Assembly: GCF_000150275.1 (NCBI RefSeq) | Contig: NW_002060967.1 | Coordinates: 434,001-498,000 of the forward strand | Source of the DNA: Trichoplax adhaerens | Lineage: Eukaryota; Placozoa; Uniplacotomia; Trichoplacea; Trichoplacidae | Reading direction: 5' to 3' | DNA: 64,000 nt | Shown: positions 12,782 through 25,308 of the stretch, one piece after another | Layout: every line of letters starts with the position of its first letter | How positions within the stretch are numbered: position 1 is the stretch's first letter | The notes under the pieces: generated by a model | The model's database searches: none | What the model saw: the letters and a program-made list of their open reading frames with translations, nothing else | Told to the model about the DNA's origin: nothing | Translations under genes and position numbers: made by a program

Positions 12782-15700
12782 TGTAAGAAGAGCAATGTAC
12801 TAGCTTTTCAGCCTTGAGTGATTATATTGTTTGCATACTTTATATATCGCGATCAGGATGATAGAGTAATATTCTATCTTTGCACTTATCATCATGATTA
12901 AATTAAGCTATGTTATCAAGTAATTAATTAGCACAGTTACTAGACTGGTGCTAGTAACAAGTAATGCATAGAAGTGAAAAAGTTTTGTGTGCCTGTATCT
13001 TTCTCTGATCGATAACATGTACTATCAGTTAAGAATCATAAATGCTGCCGTCTTACTTAAATTTAGACTAGTAACGAGGAATAAACTGACAAGGAGGCTC
13101 AATTAAGGCTGCCTTTATAATACGTAGGAATTGCTTATTTTGTTTTGTTTTCTTAATTTATGAAAAATAAATGATTATACGCGTAGAGCTAAGTAATTTT
13201 ACTGTTCGCTATAAAAATAGACGTCGTTTTCATAGATTTTTGACATTCTTTGTGCATATAATTTATCTGTAAAATAAATCTATTCTGTTTTCTCCTAACT
13301 ACTCTCTGATTGTAGTCTAAATTGCATTTATTCGATTCGTTTGAATTAATAATAGCCCTACTTTAAGTTGTTATCGTCTTACATGCTATTGCAGATGTAG
13401 GAATAATGTTGATTAAGCTAGAAAAATCATAAGTAATCATGATAACTCTATATAAAGTTGTCTACTATATGCATGTTATTACATATATTCAGATATTATT
13501 GGCCGATCGGGCAAATACAAGTTATTCTAAAAACGATATCGGGCGATAGCTGTAAGAATCTTTATATTTGTGTTTTACTGAACTTGTTTCAGTAAAGATA
13601 TCGTAATCTTGATTAAGCGAGAGAAATCATTAGCCATGATAGTCTCTACTTTAAGTTATTAACTACATCCACGCTACTACAAATATTCGGGTGGTATCGG
13701 CAGATTGAGGAAATAAAAGTTATTCTATAAATGAATATAGAGTGTACAGCTGCAATTGGAACTGTCCAGTTAACAGTAGTAGATAAGTCTATAATAGAGA
13801 AACTAGACAAATGCACATCTTAAAGTTTCCGGGAGATAAGTAGAGGATATTCTGGATACGTTCTCTGAAATGTAAAATTTTATATTTTCGAAAGATATCC
13901 AGAATATCTGGATATTTAAATTTATACCGTATATGATGATGATGTTAAAAAGAACTGCGTCTCTTCTAACTACGGAAGAGAGTTCTAATATGATCTTCTG
14001 TAATTACTCGTGTAAAATTTTATATTAAGAAGAGATATTCAAAATATCTGCAGGAAAAAAGATCGTTTAAATCCAGCATCTACATTTTAAAAGCCGCAAT
14101 TGCAAAATTACTGGATACATATAACAGATATCCAATAAGAAGATTAATTGATATTTAAATTTATACCGGTACCGTATAAGATGATGATATTATGAAGAAA
14201 TGTATATCTTATAACTGGCGAAGAGAGTTCTAATATGATCTTACGTTATTAATCATGATTAGTCTGGTATCTTAAATATCGTCTTCATTACGAGATCATA
14301 GAAACTCACAAAAATCCGCAATATAGGTACCATATGAAAGGCCATTTAATCTCAAGGATCTATTGCTATTACATATATTTTTTCTGTAAACTGTTTAGAT
14401 TACTGTCATGATAAAATTTAAGCTTAGACTTAGAAATGAAATTAGTTTACATAGTTAAAAATGAACAAGTAATCATCAATTTAAAGTTATACCAATACAA
14501 AAGAATGCAAAGTAATATTTAAATGGAATGATGAATAAAGGTATTGGCTATTTTAGTAAATAGGACAAAATATGAATAATTTAAGCACTTCATCTACATA
14601 TTGAACTGACGAAATGGGTTGCGAATAAGTTACTATAGTTTATATCCTTATTAAGTGAATATGGGTAAATTAATAGCTGTACAATATTATTGCATTCTTT
14701 ATCCAGAATAAAATAAACGATAAGAAACTTTCAAAAACAGCTACAGAAACATCTATACCCAAGAATAGAGCAACGTGACCTTGCTAAAAGCAAAGCGTCG
14801 CATCAGTCAAAGTTGGTAGTTAGTTAATGATACACAAATTATTGTTTCCATAAATTTGAAAGCTGTGTTGGATTCCTTTTGTGTCATAATATACTACGAT
14901 TATCTGTAGTTCTTAAAACATTTCTGTACTGTAAACTTCTTATAATTCATGTAGCATCTAAATAAATATTTCTAAATTAAATATGCCTAATATAGGTTAC
15001 ACAATTTTACTGCTTGTAGTTGTCTCACTAGAAAATCTGATAGCACACCATAGAATAAGGCAACAGATACTGGTTATAGTACGTTAGTAATGACTAGATT
15101 CATTTGTTCAAGAGAGTGCAGATAACAGATAGGCATTACATTTGTATGTGGATAGTTTATAAGCAATAAACCTGAAAGTTAGCTATCAATTTATTATGGC
15201 TAGAACACGTTCTAATGTCGAATGTAAGTGTTTGAATCTATTCTTCTACTAATATAAAGCTTTTCAAGATGTAATAAAAGCAATGTATCTATGGGCTAGA
15301 TTTGGCGGAAAATCTACCTTAATTCAGCCAGAATAAAATTGCACATAGACTATGAAAGAAGTCAGAAATAATCTACAGTTTCATAAATATTATGTTAAAC
15401 TGAATTGCTACTCCTGTAACTAAGTTATCAAATTGCTCAGTAAGCTTGGTATGGCCGACTTATTTTTACAAATCAATAAACAGACGAATACGTTAATAGC
15501 ACGATATCGTATTTAAAGAATAATAGAATATTGAACATGTCTTTATACACGGTTGTTCAGAAACAACAACTTGCTTTGAAGATGGATATTAAATTGCTCT
15601 ACAATTCTTGAAATGAATACTTAACATGGGAGACATCCACGGTTTTTAATTTTAATTTTAGCTTCAACATCTTGACCGCCCTTTACCGAAAGCTTGACTT

Positions 15701-16006
15701 TGGTGTACGCAGATTGTCGGTGAAACTCGCGACATAGGCAACAACTAAATATAATTCCCAATATCTACAATAAAATGAAGTGACATTATACTCGTATATA
15801 TTTTCAAATATCTTGCTTACGTATTTATGCTTAAATAGGGTAATTTATCGACTTAATACAGTAATCGCTGTAATAGCATCGTATTTATTTATAAATTATA
15901 ATATTTATCCAATGAGATGATTATTCATCTATTGGCCTATAATTCATAACAAAATATAACAGAACTGTTAAAGTACAGGTTACGCTATATTTCCATTATG
16001 TAATAT
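12782..16006. other. Spacer between convergent tetraspanins B and C
   Basis: No gene recognised. AATAAA-type signals for tetraspanin B occur near 13166 and 13273. Diverged duplicated blocks fill 13355-13760 and 13871-14255. A possible but doubtful last exon of tetraspanin C lies at 15664-15744 on the minus strand (acceptor ATTTAG, then LLPMSRVSPTIC and TGA). Confidence 0.5.
13355..14255. repeat. Two families of imperfect direct repeats
   Basis: Within 13355-13760, blocks containing GATTAAGC, AAATCAT and CTTTAAGTTATTAAC or variants recur about 235 bp apart. Within 13871-14255, segments with GTAAAATTTTATATT, GATATTTAAATTTATACC and GAGAGTTCTAATATGATCTT each occur twice. No coding sequence is evident. 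Confidence 0.55.
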
Positions 16007-17922
16007 TTATTCAATAACACTGAAAATTAAATTTACACCGATACAAATTGGTGCTATGAAAGTTCCAATCGTTAATTGTAAGGTAAATATACGTACTAAT
16101 TGTTACTATATATTTTTATCACCAATTGCCATGGAGTAGGCTATATGTGGAGCTAATCTGTTTCGATTGCAACATATCTATACATAATAACTAGATTTTA
16201 TATCTGAAGAATAGCCCTAATTTAATGCTAACCTGCAAAAGGGCTACAGCCAAAGAAATACCACCTATTGCTAATAAATTTCGCTTGCTATAATCAATAA
16301 ATTTTGTCAGGCATCCCTGAAAAATTAAAGAAAAGCAGTCGGATATCGTTAAGTAGGTTACCAAAGATTGGAAGTAGCCGTTTGCTCTTAAACATGGCTA
16401 AAGAACTATTTTAGTATCACAAAGCTATCAAGACTATCAAAAAAGATTCGTTAAACTTAATAAGTACTAGAAATTGACGAGATTTCAGTCTTGCAATATA
16501 AGCATATGCATTTATTATGGGATACTTACTGTATTATAGATATTAGTAATATTGCCTTGTTTGCCGCAATTTTTAGCCATACTAACACAGCATGAATCTG
16601 GAACAATCGGCTTTCCATTGGCGAAGGAACTGTTATACCAAGAAGCAATAGTAGTTGCTCCACAACAGTGAAACTGTCCATGCAAGAAAATAAAATGAAT
16701 TTGATCAAAAAACTATGTCAGTTTATAGATTAACTGATTCGGATAAAAGAGAATCTATATAGAATAATCAAATTACCTTTTGCTGAACCTCATTGACTGT
16801 TGTTATGGTTGCGTTGTGGCCGTTACCATAATCACTCATGACTTGACTTATAAATCGAGTAGCATAGTTTCGAACAGTGTCACGGTAGACATAACCAATA
16901 ATTCCAGCAGTAATTTCGATGGCAGTAATAATGGCAAGGATAATCGTGTACTAGATTAAAGATTTAATTAAAGACGAGAAAATTATTAAGATATCGCTTT
17001 GTAAGTATCTCGAACTGCAAAGACTGATTCAGATATGGATTTAAGCTTCACTAGTAGTTGATTCATATTTGATCAATATTATATTGATTGCTACCCCTAT
17101 TCATATTTTGATTTTCATAAACAAGAAATCCTCAATACTTTCAAACAAGGATCAAATGTATATTAGCCTAGTATTGAAATTTAAAATCATTTCTAGTAGT
17201 TTCTACAATCGTTTATATGATCATGTTTAGTTTACTGCGGTTTAAAATAACTTCAGATGTTAGTTAGAATAATTACCGCAATAAATGTTGGATATACATT
17301 TCAGAACAGAAGAGTATTAAATTTCAAGTGATATCGAGTAGAAAGAGGAACTTATAAGTATGATAGTTAGGTAATGTGATGTATTGGTAATTCAAAAGTT
17401 TGTAAAATAAAAAATAAAAAATAGCTGATAAGTGAAGAATTTGAATTGACAAATAATTATCTTAGCTAATCTACAGATGCTAATTTGTGCAATCACCGTA
17501 GTAAATGTTGGATATCAATTGAAGAACAGAATAGTAATAAATTTCAGGAGATATCGATTGTAAGTAGGAATTTAAAAGTATGATAGTAGGGTAATATGAT
17601 ACAATAGCATTTTAAAAGTTTGTAAATAAATAATAATAAAATGTCTGATACATGGGAAGTTAAATTGATAAGTCATAACCAAAGCTAGTCCAGTATTATT
17701 GAAAAAGTTGTACTAACTCATATAATGCCTTACCAGTAGCAGTACACATGTATTGCCTGCCCAAGCTCCACAGCATCCAAGCCCAGCGATAACAATGATT
17801 AGACAACCGGCAGCTACTGCTATAGCAATTCCTCCTTTCAATGTACTATCGCTAAAGGCTGGTAATTGGTTATACTGCAATAGTGCATAAATTCCTACTG
17901 CCATAATCGCAATACCAATTGC
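16007..17922 (-). CDS. Tetraspanin C (first exon not found, last exon uncertain)
   Basis: Minus-strand tetraspanin. Secure exons, in gene order: 17922-17734 (63 codons, end of TM1 and TM2 with a GLGCCGAWAG segment), 16950-16777 (58 codons), 16673-16530 (48 codons, FHCCG... PDSCC... KNC) and 16316-16233 (28 codons, starts GC, begins TM4). All are phase 0 with GT/AG ends. The 58-codon exon joins TM3 (YTIILAIITAIEITAGIIGY) directly to the helix-A part, which is split by an intron in the other copies. The end is unclear. A hydrophobic frame at 16075-16007 (LTIGTFIAPICIGVNLIF, then SVIE and stop) fits TM4 well, but is preceded by CAA rather than an AG acceptor. An AG-bounded alternative at 15744-15664 is less hydrophobic. 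TM1's first exon (about 20 codons) was not located upstream. Six loop cysteines are kept. Confidence 0.85.
17275..17675. repeat. Direct repeat, about 180 bp with 220-bp spacing, two copies
   Basis: Two copies start at about 17275 and 17495, both with TAAATGTTGGATAT and later AGTATGATAGT, GGTAAT and AAAAGTTTGTAAA. The pair lies in the intron between the TM2 and TM3 exons of tetraspanin C. Confidence 0.7.
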
Positions 17923-19122
17923 CTGTATACGTGGATAAAGGTAAAATCGTGTTATATATGATAAAGTCGAAAGAAAAGCGATAAATTAGGTTAATGAATA
18001 AAACTTTGTATGTGCGTTAATCCTTAGAGAGTAACACAAATTTCTATATTTTTTAATCCGATACAATATCTTCGAACGATTACATAAGTATTTTCTACTA
18101 CTAGTATTGAAAACTAGATAGTACGGGTACTTATAGTACTTCTTCATTACTAATAAAGGAAATATCACAGAGTATGTTAATTAAAAGATAATAAAATGCT
18201 ATGAAATGATAGTAGTTTGTGAAAGTAAGTTTACAGCTAAATTGATATAGACTAAAATGTGACATTTTCTTATACTGCTTGTAAAGCAAATTGTTTATAA
18301 ATATCTATAATATTAGCCTAAACTTATGCTATGACAAAAAGTCATATGTTAAAAGATGAAATGTGTTTATTTATTACCGTAAATATCAAATTTAAACACC
18401 AAAATATGATACGAATACATTGGTATCCAGAACGAAGATGCATTCTTGATTCAGTTGAAGGTTATTGGAGGATACAATAATAACTTACTATAAATGTGTT
18501 AATGTTGATTTAAGTAGCGTAGTAGAATAAAATTCGGGTTTCTATGGACTAGTTACGACTTTTATCCTTCCCGTTTTATCGACTAGGCTACAAAAGTTGA
18601 ATTGTAAATAACAAAATCGTCGACTGCCTATCGATAAACTTGGAAAGTAGGGAAGAAAATATTATAGAAAATTGTCTTAGCTAGATAGCCTGATGAAACA
18701 CATGTAGACAGCAGTGTATCGAATTTTATATTAGAAGGCAACGCAAAATATCAGCTTAATTCTATCAGCAACTTGGGCATATCAAATAGATCAACTTTGG
18801 ATTGATTGGGCTTGCTATTATCGAGAAAAAGGATAGGCATCAATCATGCTATAGACAAGTAAGTGACGTTGCTACTTTCATCAATAGTAAACTAGTCATT
18901 AGACTGACGTAAGAATTAATATCCAAATAGACAAAAAGGATAGCAGTATTGCCAGAATAAAATGAAGAAAGGGTAGCTATAATTAGGTTAGAGTAGTCAG
19001 ATTGACTAAAAAATTGCTATGGTAACCAGATGCCACGTGACGATGACGACACGCTACGTATTAAAGTAGGTCTAATTAACAGTTTATAGATCAGCTGGCT
19101 GCAATTATTATCGATTAGTACC

Positions 19123-19149
<27 letters not shown>
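19123..19149. repeat. (TA)n microsatellite
   Basis: An uninterrupted alternating TA run of about 13 units. It is the longest of three such runs in the window; the others are at 2576-2592 and 8091-8107. Confidence 0.9.
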
Positions 19150-19153
<4 letters not shown>

Positions 19154-19271
19154 TTCAATTTTAACTGAATTAACACTTATAATGGATTAAAATCATATTA
19201 TTGGAATGTGAATAAAAACTCTTCATGCTTAATTGAATGTCCACTGAACGCCAATTAATTAATCGACTAAA

Positions 19272-20030
19272 ATTTTTATTTTCGCTGTAATAGTTACAGC
19301 TAACAAGTGAACAATGGAAGGGAATGAATTAAATAGAAAAATGGAACAGATTTGTTGATCTACGAGGCATCTATCTTCAAAGTGGAATAATTGGGCGACA
19401 ATGAAAAGTATACTATTGATCTACAGAAATTTTATTTTCGCTATTATAGCGTCGCGAAGTGACTTTCACTATCTAATGCTTATCTTATTTCGTTAGATGG
19501 CATGATTTGGTATTTATCGAAACTACCGTTATCTATAATGTTATACGTTCTTTTATAAATAAATGTATACTGTAGTCTAAAATATTAAGTAAGTACTAAT
19601 AACGAATGTTTACGAAAATTGACTATAAATTGACTAGTTTTTCAATAGAGTTTGGGTTAAGTTTTGTCTAAAGAGAGAGTTATAGTTTTCAGCAATAGTT
19701 CTACTTTTCGTCGTTTTGACAAATTTACATTTTTAACAAAAGGTCATTGCTAACAAGTGAATGATAGAAGAGAAAGGATAAAATAAATAAAATTGAACAG
19801 ATTTGTGGACTTATGAGACTTCCGAGTATGTCCTAAAAGGGGATGAATCTGACAAAAGTGAGAAGAGTACTATTAATCTGCAGAAAATTTATTTTCGAAG
19901 TAGTGGTTATTACTAACAAGTGAATGATGGAAGGGAATGGATAAAATAAATTGAAAAGATCTGTTGACCTACCAGACATAAACCTAATAGTGGATTAATC
20001 TAGCGAAAGTGAAAAGTGTATGAAACTGCT
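19272..20030. repeat. Three copies of a ~150-170 bp direct repeat
   Basis: Units starting near 19290, 19745 and 19905 share GCTAACAAGTGAA or ACTAACAAGTGAA, then ATGGAAGGGAATG or variants, then AGATTTGTTGA or AGATCTGTTGA, and end with a GAAAAG run and an ATTTTATTTTCG segment. The last two are tandem; the first is separated by about 300 bp. Confidence 0.65.
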
Positions 20031-22579
20031 TCTCTTTTGAAATGAGAAATAGACATCCTACATACCCTATTAGTCTATTAGATGTAAAGTGTATAGGGAG
20101 TAATAGTCTCTAAATGTATTTCAAATCGGAAATTACTTTCTAATATATAAAATTTCTATGCAAAATATTCGAATTTAGTAAATATAGAAGCCTAAGCGAG
20201 ATCTTTTGCAGATCATTGGCGTTCTTTCCTGTCTACCAACTTGGTAAAATGATTTTAAAATGTGATACTAGATAATCTTGAAGGCCAGCCATGCTCAAAA
20301 TCATATTAAATAGTTTTTATTTTATTAAAATTGACGATATAACATCCCAGATTGAATAAAACCCATTCAACCATTTAAAATACCATTTAAAGACGATGTA
20401 TCAACTGTTGGTTGATCAATTTCATGAATTTATAGCTGTGTAAGCACATTTTGCTTTCTTGTGGTTCGCAGTTGTTATACAGGAATTTTACCCAATTCTG
20501 AATATCAATCGCAATTAGACGAATGTATAGATTAAAAAATATCGTAAGATCTGGCCGCCATTTAGATGTAATAGAGCCTTTCGATATTATATCCTCTTTA
20601 TGTTTAATAAATATAAGAAAATCAAAAGACTCTTATTGCAAGTTATCCAGCGCAGGTTGATATTTCTCATTGTTTATTTTATTTAATCTTCGAGATATTA
20701 CGAATTAAGGGCTAGCTGTTAAAGCAATTTTATATAGTTTATAAAATTAGCTAGATTTGGTCATTATAAATTATAGCGAACTTGAATTTGTAAATACCAT
20801 ATGATTGCTGCTTATTATAGTTGACGCTTTAATTTATAACATCATATGTCAATATAACCCGTTGATGAAAGTAATATCATGCTTTATGCATTAACTCCGA
20901 TATACTCCTGTTATTATTGGTTAGAAAGTTTACTCGAATCATCTAATTGCGTATTCGCTTAGTCTGCTATATCAATAAGTTAAATTCATAAAGAATAGCG
21001 CTAATAACATATACTATTTGTTAACAGGGCTAGAATCGCTGTTGCTCTGACATAAATGAAATGAAAAAAAATGATCATATTCGTTAAGTGTAGATCAAAT
21101 TAGGTAATAGGAGTAAGTTATAAAGGTGTATCGGTTTGTTACGATTTACTGGTAGTAGTAAGCTTAAGTCGTCTAAGATAAATTTAGCAGATCATTTTAC
21201 GAGCAAATGGTGTAGTATTACATAGTAGTCATGATCATAAGTATAGCAATATGGTATTATATTTAAATGAAAATTAGCTCTAGGTGTAAATAAAATGGAT
21301 ACTAGATAATCATGTTTTATATGTGTAAATCAATTATAATAGCAAATTTATTCAAAGTCTTTGCGTTAATAAATAATCTTAGAAACTCTTTTATTAGTCT
21401 ATGCGTTTATAAATGCAGCGATAAATCAATTATAGTTCTAACTTATGAAATTTTTATCACAGGTTTCACATATTATAAGTCAAGTCTTTACCATGCCAGC
21501 TATTTCAAGCATCACTTGTTAATCGTTGTTATAGATTCCATCATTTCATTTTCCTTCTAGGCTTTATGCGAATCAATCCATTTTGTGACGTAAAGACTTG
21601 AAAATTTTTAGTTCATTCAGTAAAGGAAGTCGATCGATGAAAGATTTAATGACCTCTATCAATAGATTAGCCATGATCATTTTCAATAGTTTTCTTGAAA
21701 TTGTTGTGTTTGGAGTTACAAAGACTTCATTTCACGGCAAGACATTTTATAGCACATGAAGGCTGCACAAATTAGGCAGAGTAACTAAAATTTAGAAATA
21801 AGAGCATACGATCAATATATTGATTTCAAAACATACAATGGATTTAACAAGCACATGGAATTAATTAAAACAGGAATATTTTAAATGTTTGTAACTGTCG
21901 ATACAAATAAATTAGGCGTTACAGCTACATGGAAATTGCTTAACATAATTTTTTATCCAACAGAGCTTGTAACAGAATTAATATTGAAATTATAAAATTA
22001 TGTACTAGATGACTGAGTTCTGAAGTATATTTGTCTCATTTATTATATTTTATTTAAGTATTCCAATTGAAATAATCTGGTATACCCTCGGGATATCCAC
22101 TAGGCGATATAGTAAATAACTCATTGGTCAAAGTTACGTACATTAATTGAAATAGATGGCGCTAATTTTTGAAATATTTAATAAACTGAGTTATCCATTA
22201 TAACTGATATACAGAATTTGATCAAGCTTTGAGCTAGTAACTGGAGTTATACTTTATAGTTGTTCTATTTATTGGTCCAAAAGCTATGTTAAGCCGGGTG
22301 AAAAGAAGGAGGTAGCTAGTTATTTTTATAGATGTTTAGAATCCAGTTACAAATGATACATGTTGCGGAGTAGATGCTATTTGAACTCCGCTGCCACTCT
22401 GACTAATAATAATATACTAAATTATAGTTTTATACAATAATTAAAGTTTCTTCGTGCTGGTTAAGAATATTCTTTAATGTTATATTTCTGCTTTAACTAG
22501 AAAATTACTAGCTTAAAATACTTATGCACAATAATTCAATCACGATTTTAGAAAAATAGAAGATCATTAAAAGTTCTAT

Positions 22580-25308
22580 TTATCCAAAGTAACGATATCT
22601 ACTCGCTGTAACCAGATTCAGTTTCGTAAATATTTGTAGAAAAATCTGAAACTCGATAGCTGGTTCTGAATCATAACGGTGTTTTTGACTAAATTTGTTT
22701 GATATAAAATCTCTGATTCAATGAGGATTAATGGTTAACTAATATTATACACTGTCCTGTACCTGTAATGATGCTATTGCCATGGAGAAGAAAGCTATCA
22801 ATAGTAGATGGCTATCGATGACTGTTGAGTAAGTGCCTTTGCATCCCTACAATTGGCGAATATAGTTATCTAAATTATTGTTTGATGACGGTAGAAATTA
22901 AAGTAGCCAAAAATTATACAGATATCGTGTATTGCTTTTAAAATTTAAAATTTACCACAGTGTGAATAGAATTAAGATGTATATTGCATTGGTTATCAAA
23001 TTGAGATTTACAGCAACTTATTGGCACTAATGCACGTAAATTATCCACTTCCAGCATAGAATGCCACCTTGAATTTTCCCAGTCGGTATAATTATTAGAT
23101 CCACAACAGTCATACTATGGTGGAATTAATCAATGTTAATTAGAGTAGTTAAATTTAGTAGTTAAAATTGATATCTGCTGCATCGATTAAGAGTCGACGA
23201 CATAAATAATGCTCAAGTACCGTTTTCTGCATTAAATCGAATCCTTTGGTGATTTTCTTAATGTGTGGATCGTTGGATAATAGATCATAACTTTGTTTTA
23301 GTTCTACTTCCATGTTTTCTTTAATTGTTTTTTGTATCTGCATATTGTTTATGGTTAATTCGATAAGCAAGACCGACATTTAATTAAGGGTGTAAAAATG
23401 ATCCAAAAGCCTAGCTCGTATAAAACTAATATTTTAGACAATTTACAGATCAGGCTTTAAAATATTCGTTACTATAAGGAATCTGTGTTGTTCGTCAAAA
23501 GCAATTATGGTATAGTATTGAATTTGTAAAAGGAAGAATCAAATACAATCGAATTGATATCTTTAGTTTATCAACTTTACATTTAATTGTTAAAAAATCA
23601 GAGTTTTAAAAGTAAGAAAAGTTAGAGACTGATGTAAAATTATTTATTCTGTCGTAATAATCATGATATAACTGAGTTCGAATTGGATTAGCAGAACAGT
23701 TGTTTAGCAGTCATCAAATGACAGATACATAGCTAAATTGGACATAAAACCTTACCCGATTTTTGTAAACTAGGGTAATGACAGATGTTGTGATTTCAAG
23801 TGAAATAATTAAGAAAACCAAGGAAATAAACTAGATCAAGGAAAGAGTAAAACATTAACAATATGGTGTAGAGTGAGATTTGGAAACAGGATCTAGTTAC
23901 TTGTAGAAATGATTGTTATTATTGCTTTGCGAATACCAGCATTTCATATTTAAATATGCATGCAGTTGCTTGATAAATTTATAGTTAGTACAATACAGAA
24001 AAATTGAGTTTTATCGGAATACTTTCCCTTTTATATTCATACAATTTATGGTATGGTAAAAGTTACAGATTTATTTGCCGTTAGAATTGCAAAAAGAGTG
24101 ATATAGTACCTTTTCTTTCTAATTGTGTCTCAGTACTTTGATGTAAGGAAGTGTATTTTAACTCATAAATTCAAATTTAAAAATGACAACACTGTTATTG
24201 CTAATTTTAGACTATGCGATGTAAGTCAGTAGGCCAATATAAATAAATTTGAAATAGGATTCATAGATGAATTAAAATGTTTCTCGTTCTTAGTTATACA
24301 TAGATGATTATGAATAGATACTATGCAGAAATCAGAAAACAAACCTAGAGAACAAAATTGTGCCCAATAAGTGCTGAAATTAATGTATGGTAGATTCTAT
24401 CAGCGTACACTTTCTAATTACTTTCCTAATGCAATTAAGGGCATAAATAAAAGTATGATACGTCAAGCATTAGAGTATGTGCACTTACTTCACAAAGCAA
24501 TCAAGCTAAAGTTAAAGTATATCTTTTCAATGTATGCTAATTGAAAAGTCGAAGATAGTCAACCCAAATTTGTGGTTTCTTTCGTATTTAGTACGAATAT
24601 CTGAATATAATGTTGATGAATTTGATTGCTTTTAAATTTAAAATAAATTTGAGTGTAATATACTCGTATAACTGTTGTATTTTAAATTAGTATTTTAAAT
24701 TTAATATAAGGTATAAAATGCTTTGCAATTTGATTTATTTTTAATATGGGAATGCTATTTGATTGAAAGATTGGATAGTGGTTATTGTTTATTTATACTA
24801 TAGATCATAATAATACAATTGGTATAGCTTATAAATGTGGTCAAAATTAAAAATTCTTTGATGTCTATATCGGAATACTATGATGTTCTGATTAGATTGG
24901 ATAGTTGCCATTCGTATAGATCACTAAATTGTAGTTTGTTTAACCCGTAAACGTGAATGAATTAAAAGATCTTTTGGTATCATAATATTAATGTTTATGT
25001 ATGTATAACGATACGGCAGGCAAAAGGGCTTGCAAGCTAACGCTTTTAATGATTTTTAACAGATATGCTCAAGACTAAGCCTATTTGGAGTAAAATGATA
25101 TAATATAACTTACAACAATCGTTAAGGCTTTGCTACTTCGAACCGATGCTATACAGCCTAAGATTCCAGTAATAACAATAACAATCCCAGCTGTAATGGC
25201 TAGATGGGCGGCGGTAAAATAATTGCTAATTGATGGCATCAGATATAAGAAAAAATACTGCGAAATATACAACCATATGCCTAATCCAAGTAAAGCTCCT
25301 CCTGATCC
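22580..25308 (-). CDS. Tetraspanin D (first exon not found)
   Basis: Minus-strand tetraspanin. Exons in gene order, all phase 0: 25308-25114 (65 codons, GGALLGLGIW then TM2), 23830-23756 (25 codons, TM3, FISLVFLIISLEITTSVITL), 23337-23221 (39 codons, helix A), 23114-22956 (53 codons, YDCCG... PISCC... QC), 22846-22763 (28 codons, GC and TM4 start) and a probable last exon 22645-22580 (acceptor TTTCAG, IFLQIFTKLNLVTA..., TAA). The six loop cysteines are conserved (CCG, SCC, one C, GC). The loop is more diverged than in A-C: YDCCG replaces F-X-CCG and PISCC replaces PDSCC. The last exon is less hydrophobic than usual for TM4 and is the weakest call. The initiating exon lies somewhere above 25308 and was not recognised. 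Confidence 0.86.

Larger units (their letters stand above)
17923..22579. other. Spacer between tetraspanins C and D
   Basis: The missing first exon and promoter of tetraspanin C should be here, but no convincing ATG-donor segment was found. The rest is AT-rich with a TA microsatellite (19123-19149) and a three-copy dispersed repeat (19272-20030). No other gene is recognised. Confidence 0.5.

Noticed and set aside
15301-15314. E2F-like word TTTGGCGGAAAA
   Set aside because: It resembles an E2F/DP site, but it is a single copy far from any recognised start, in the spacer between convergent genes.
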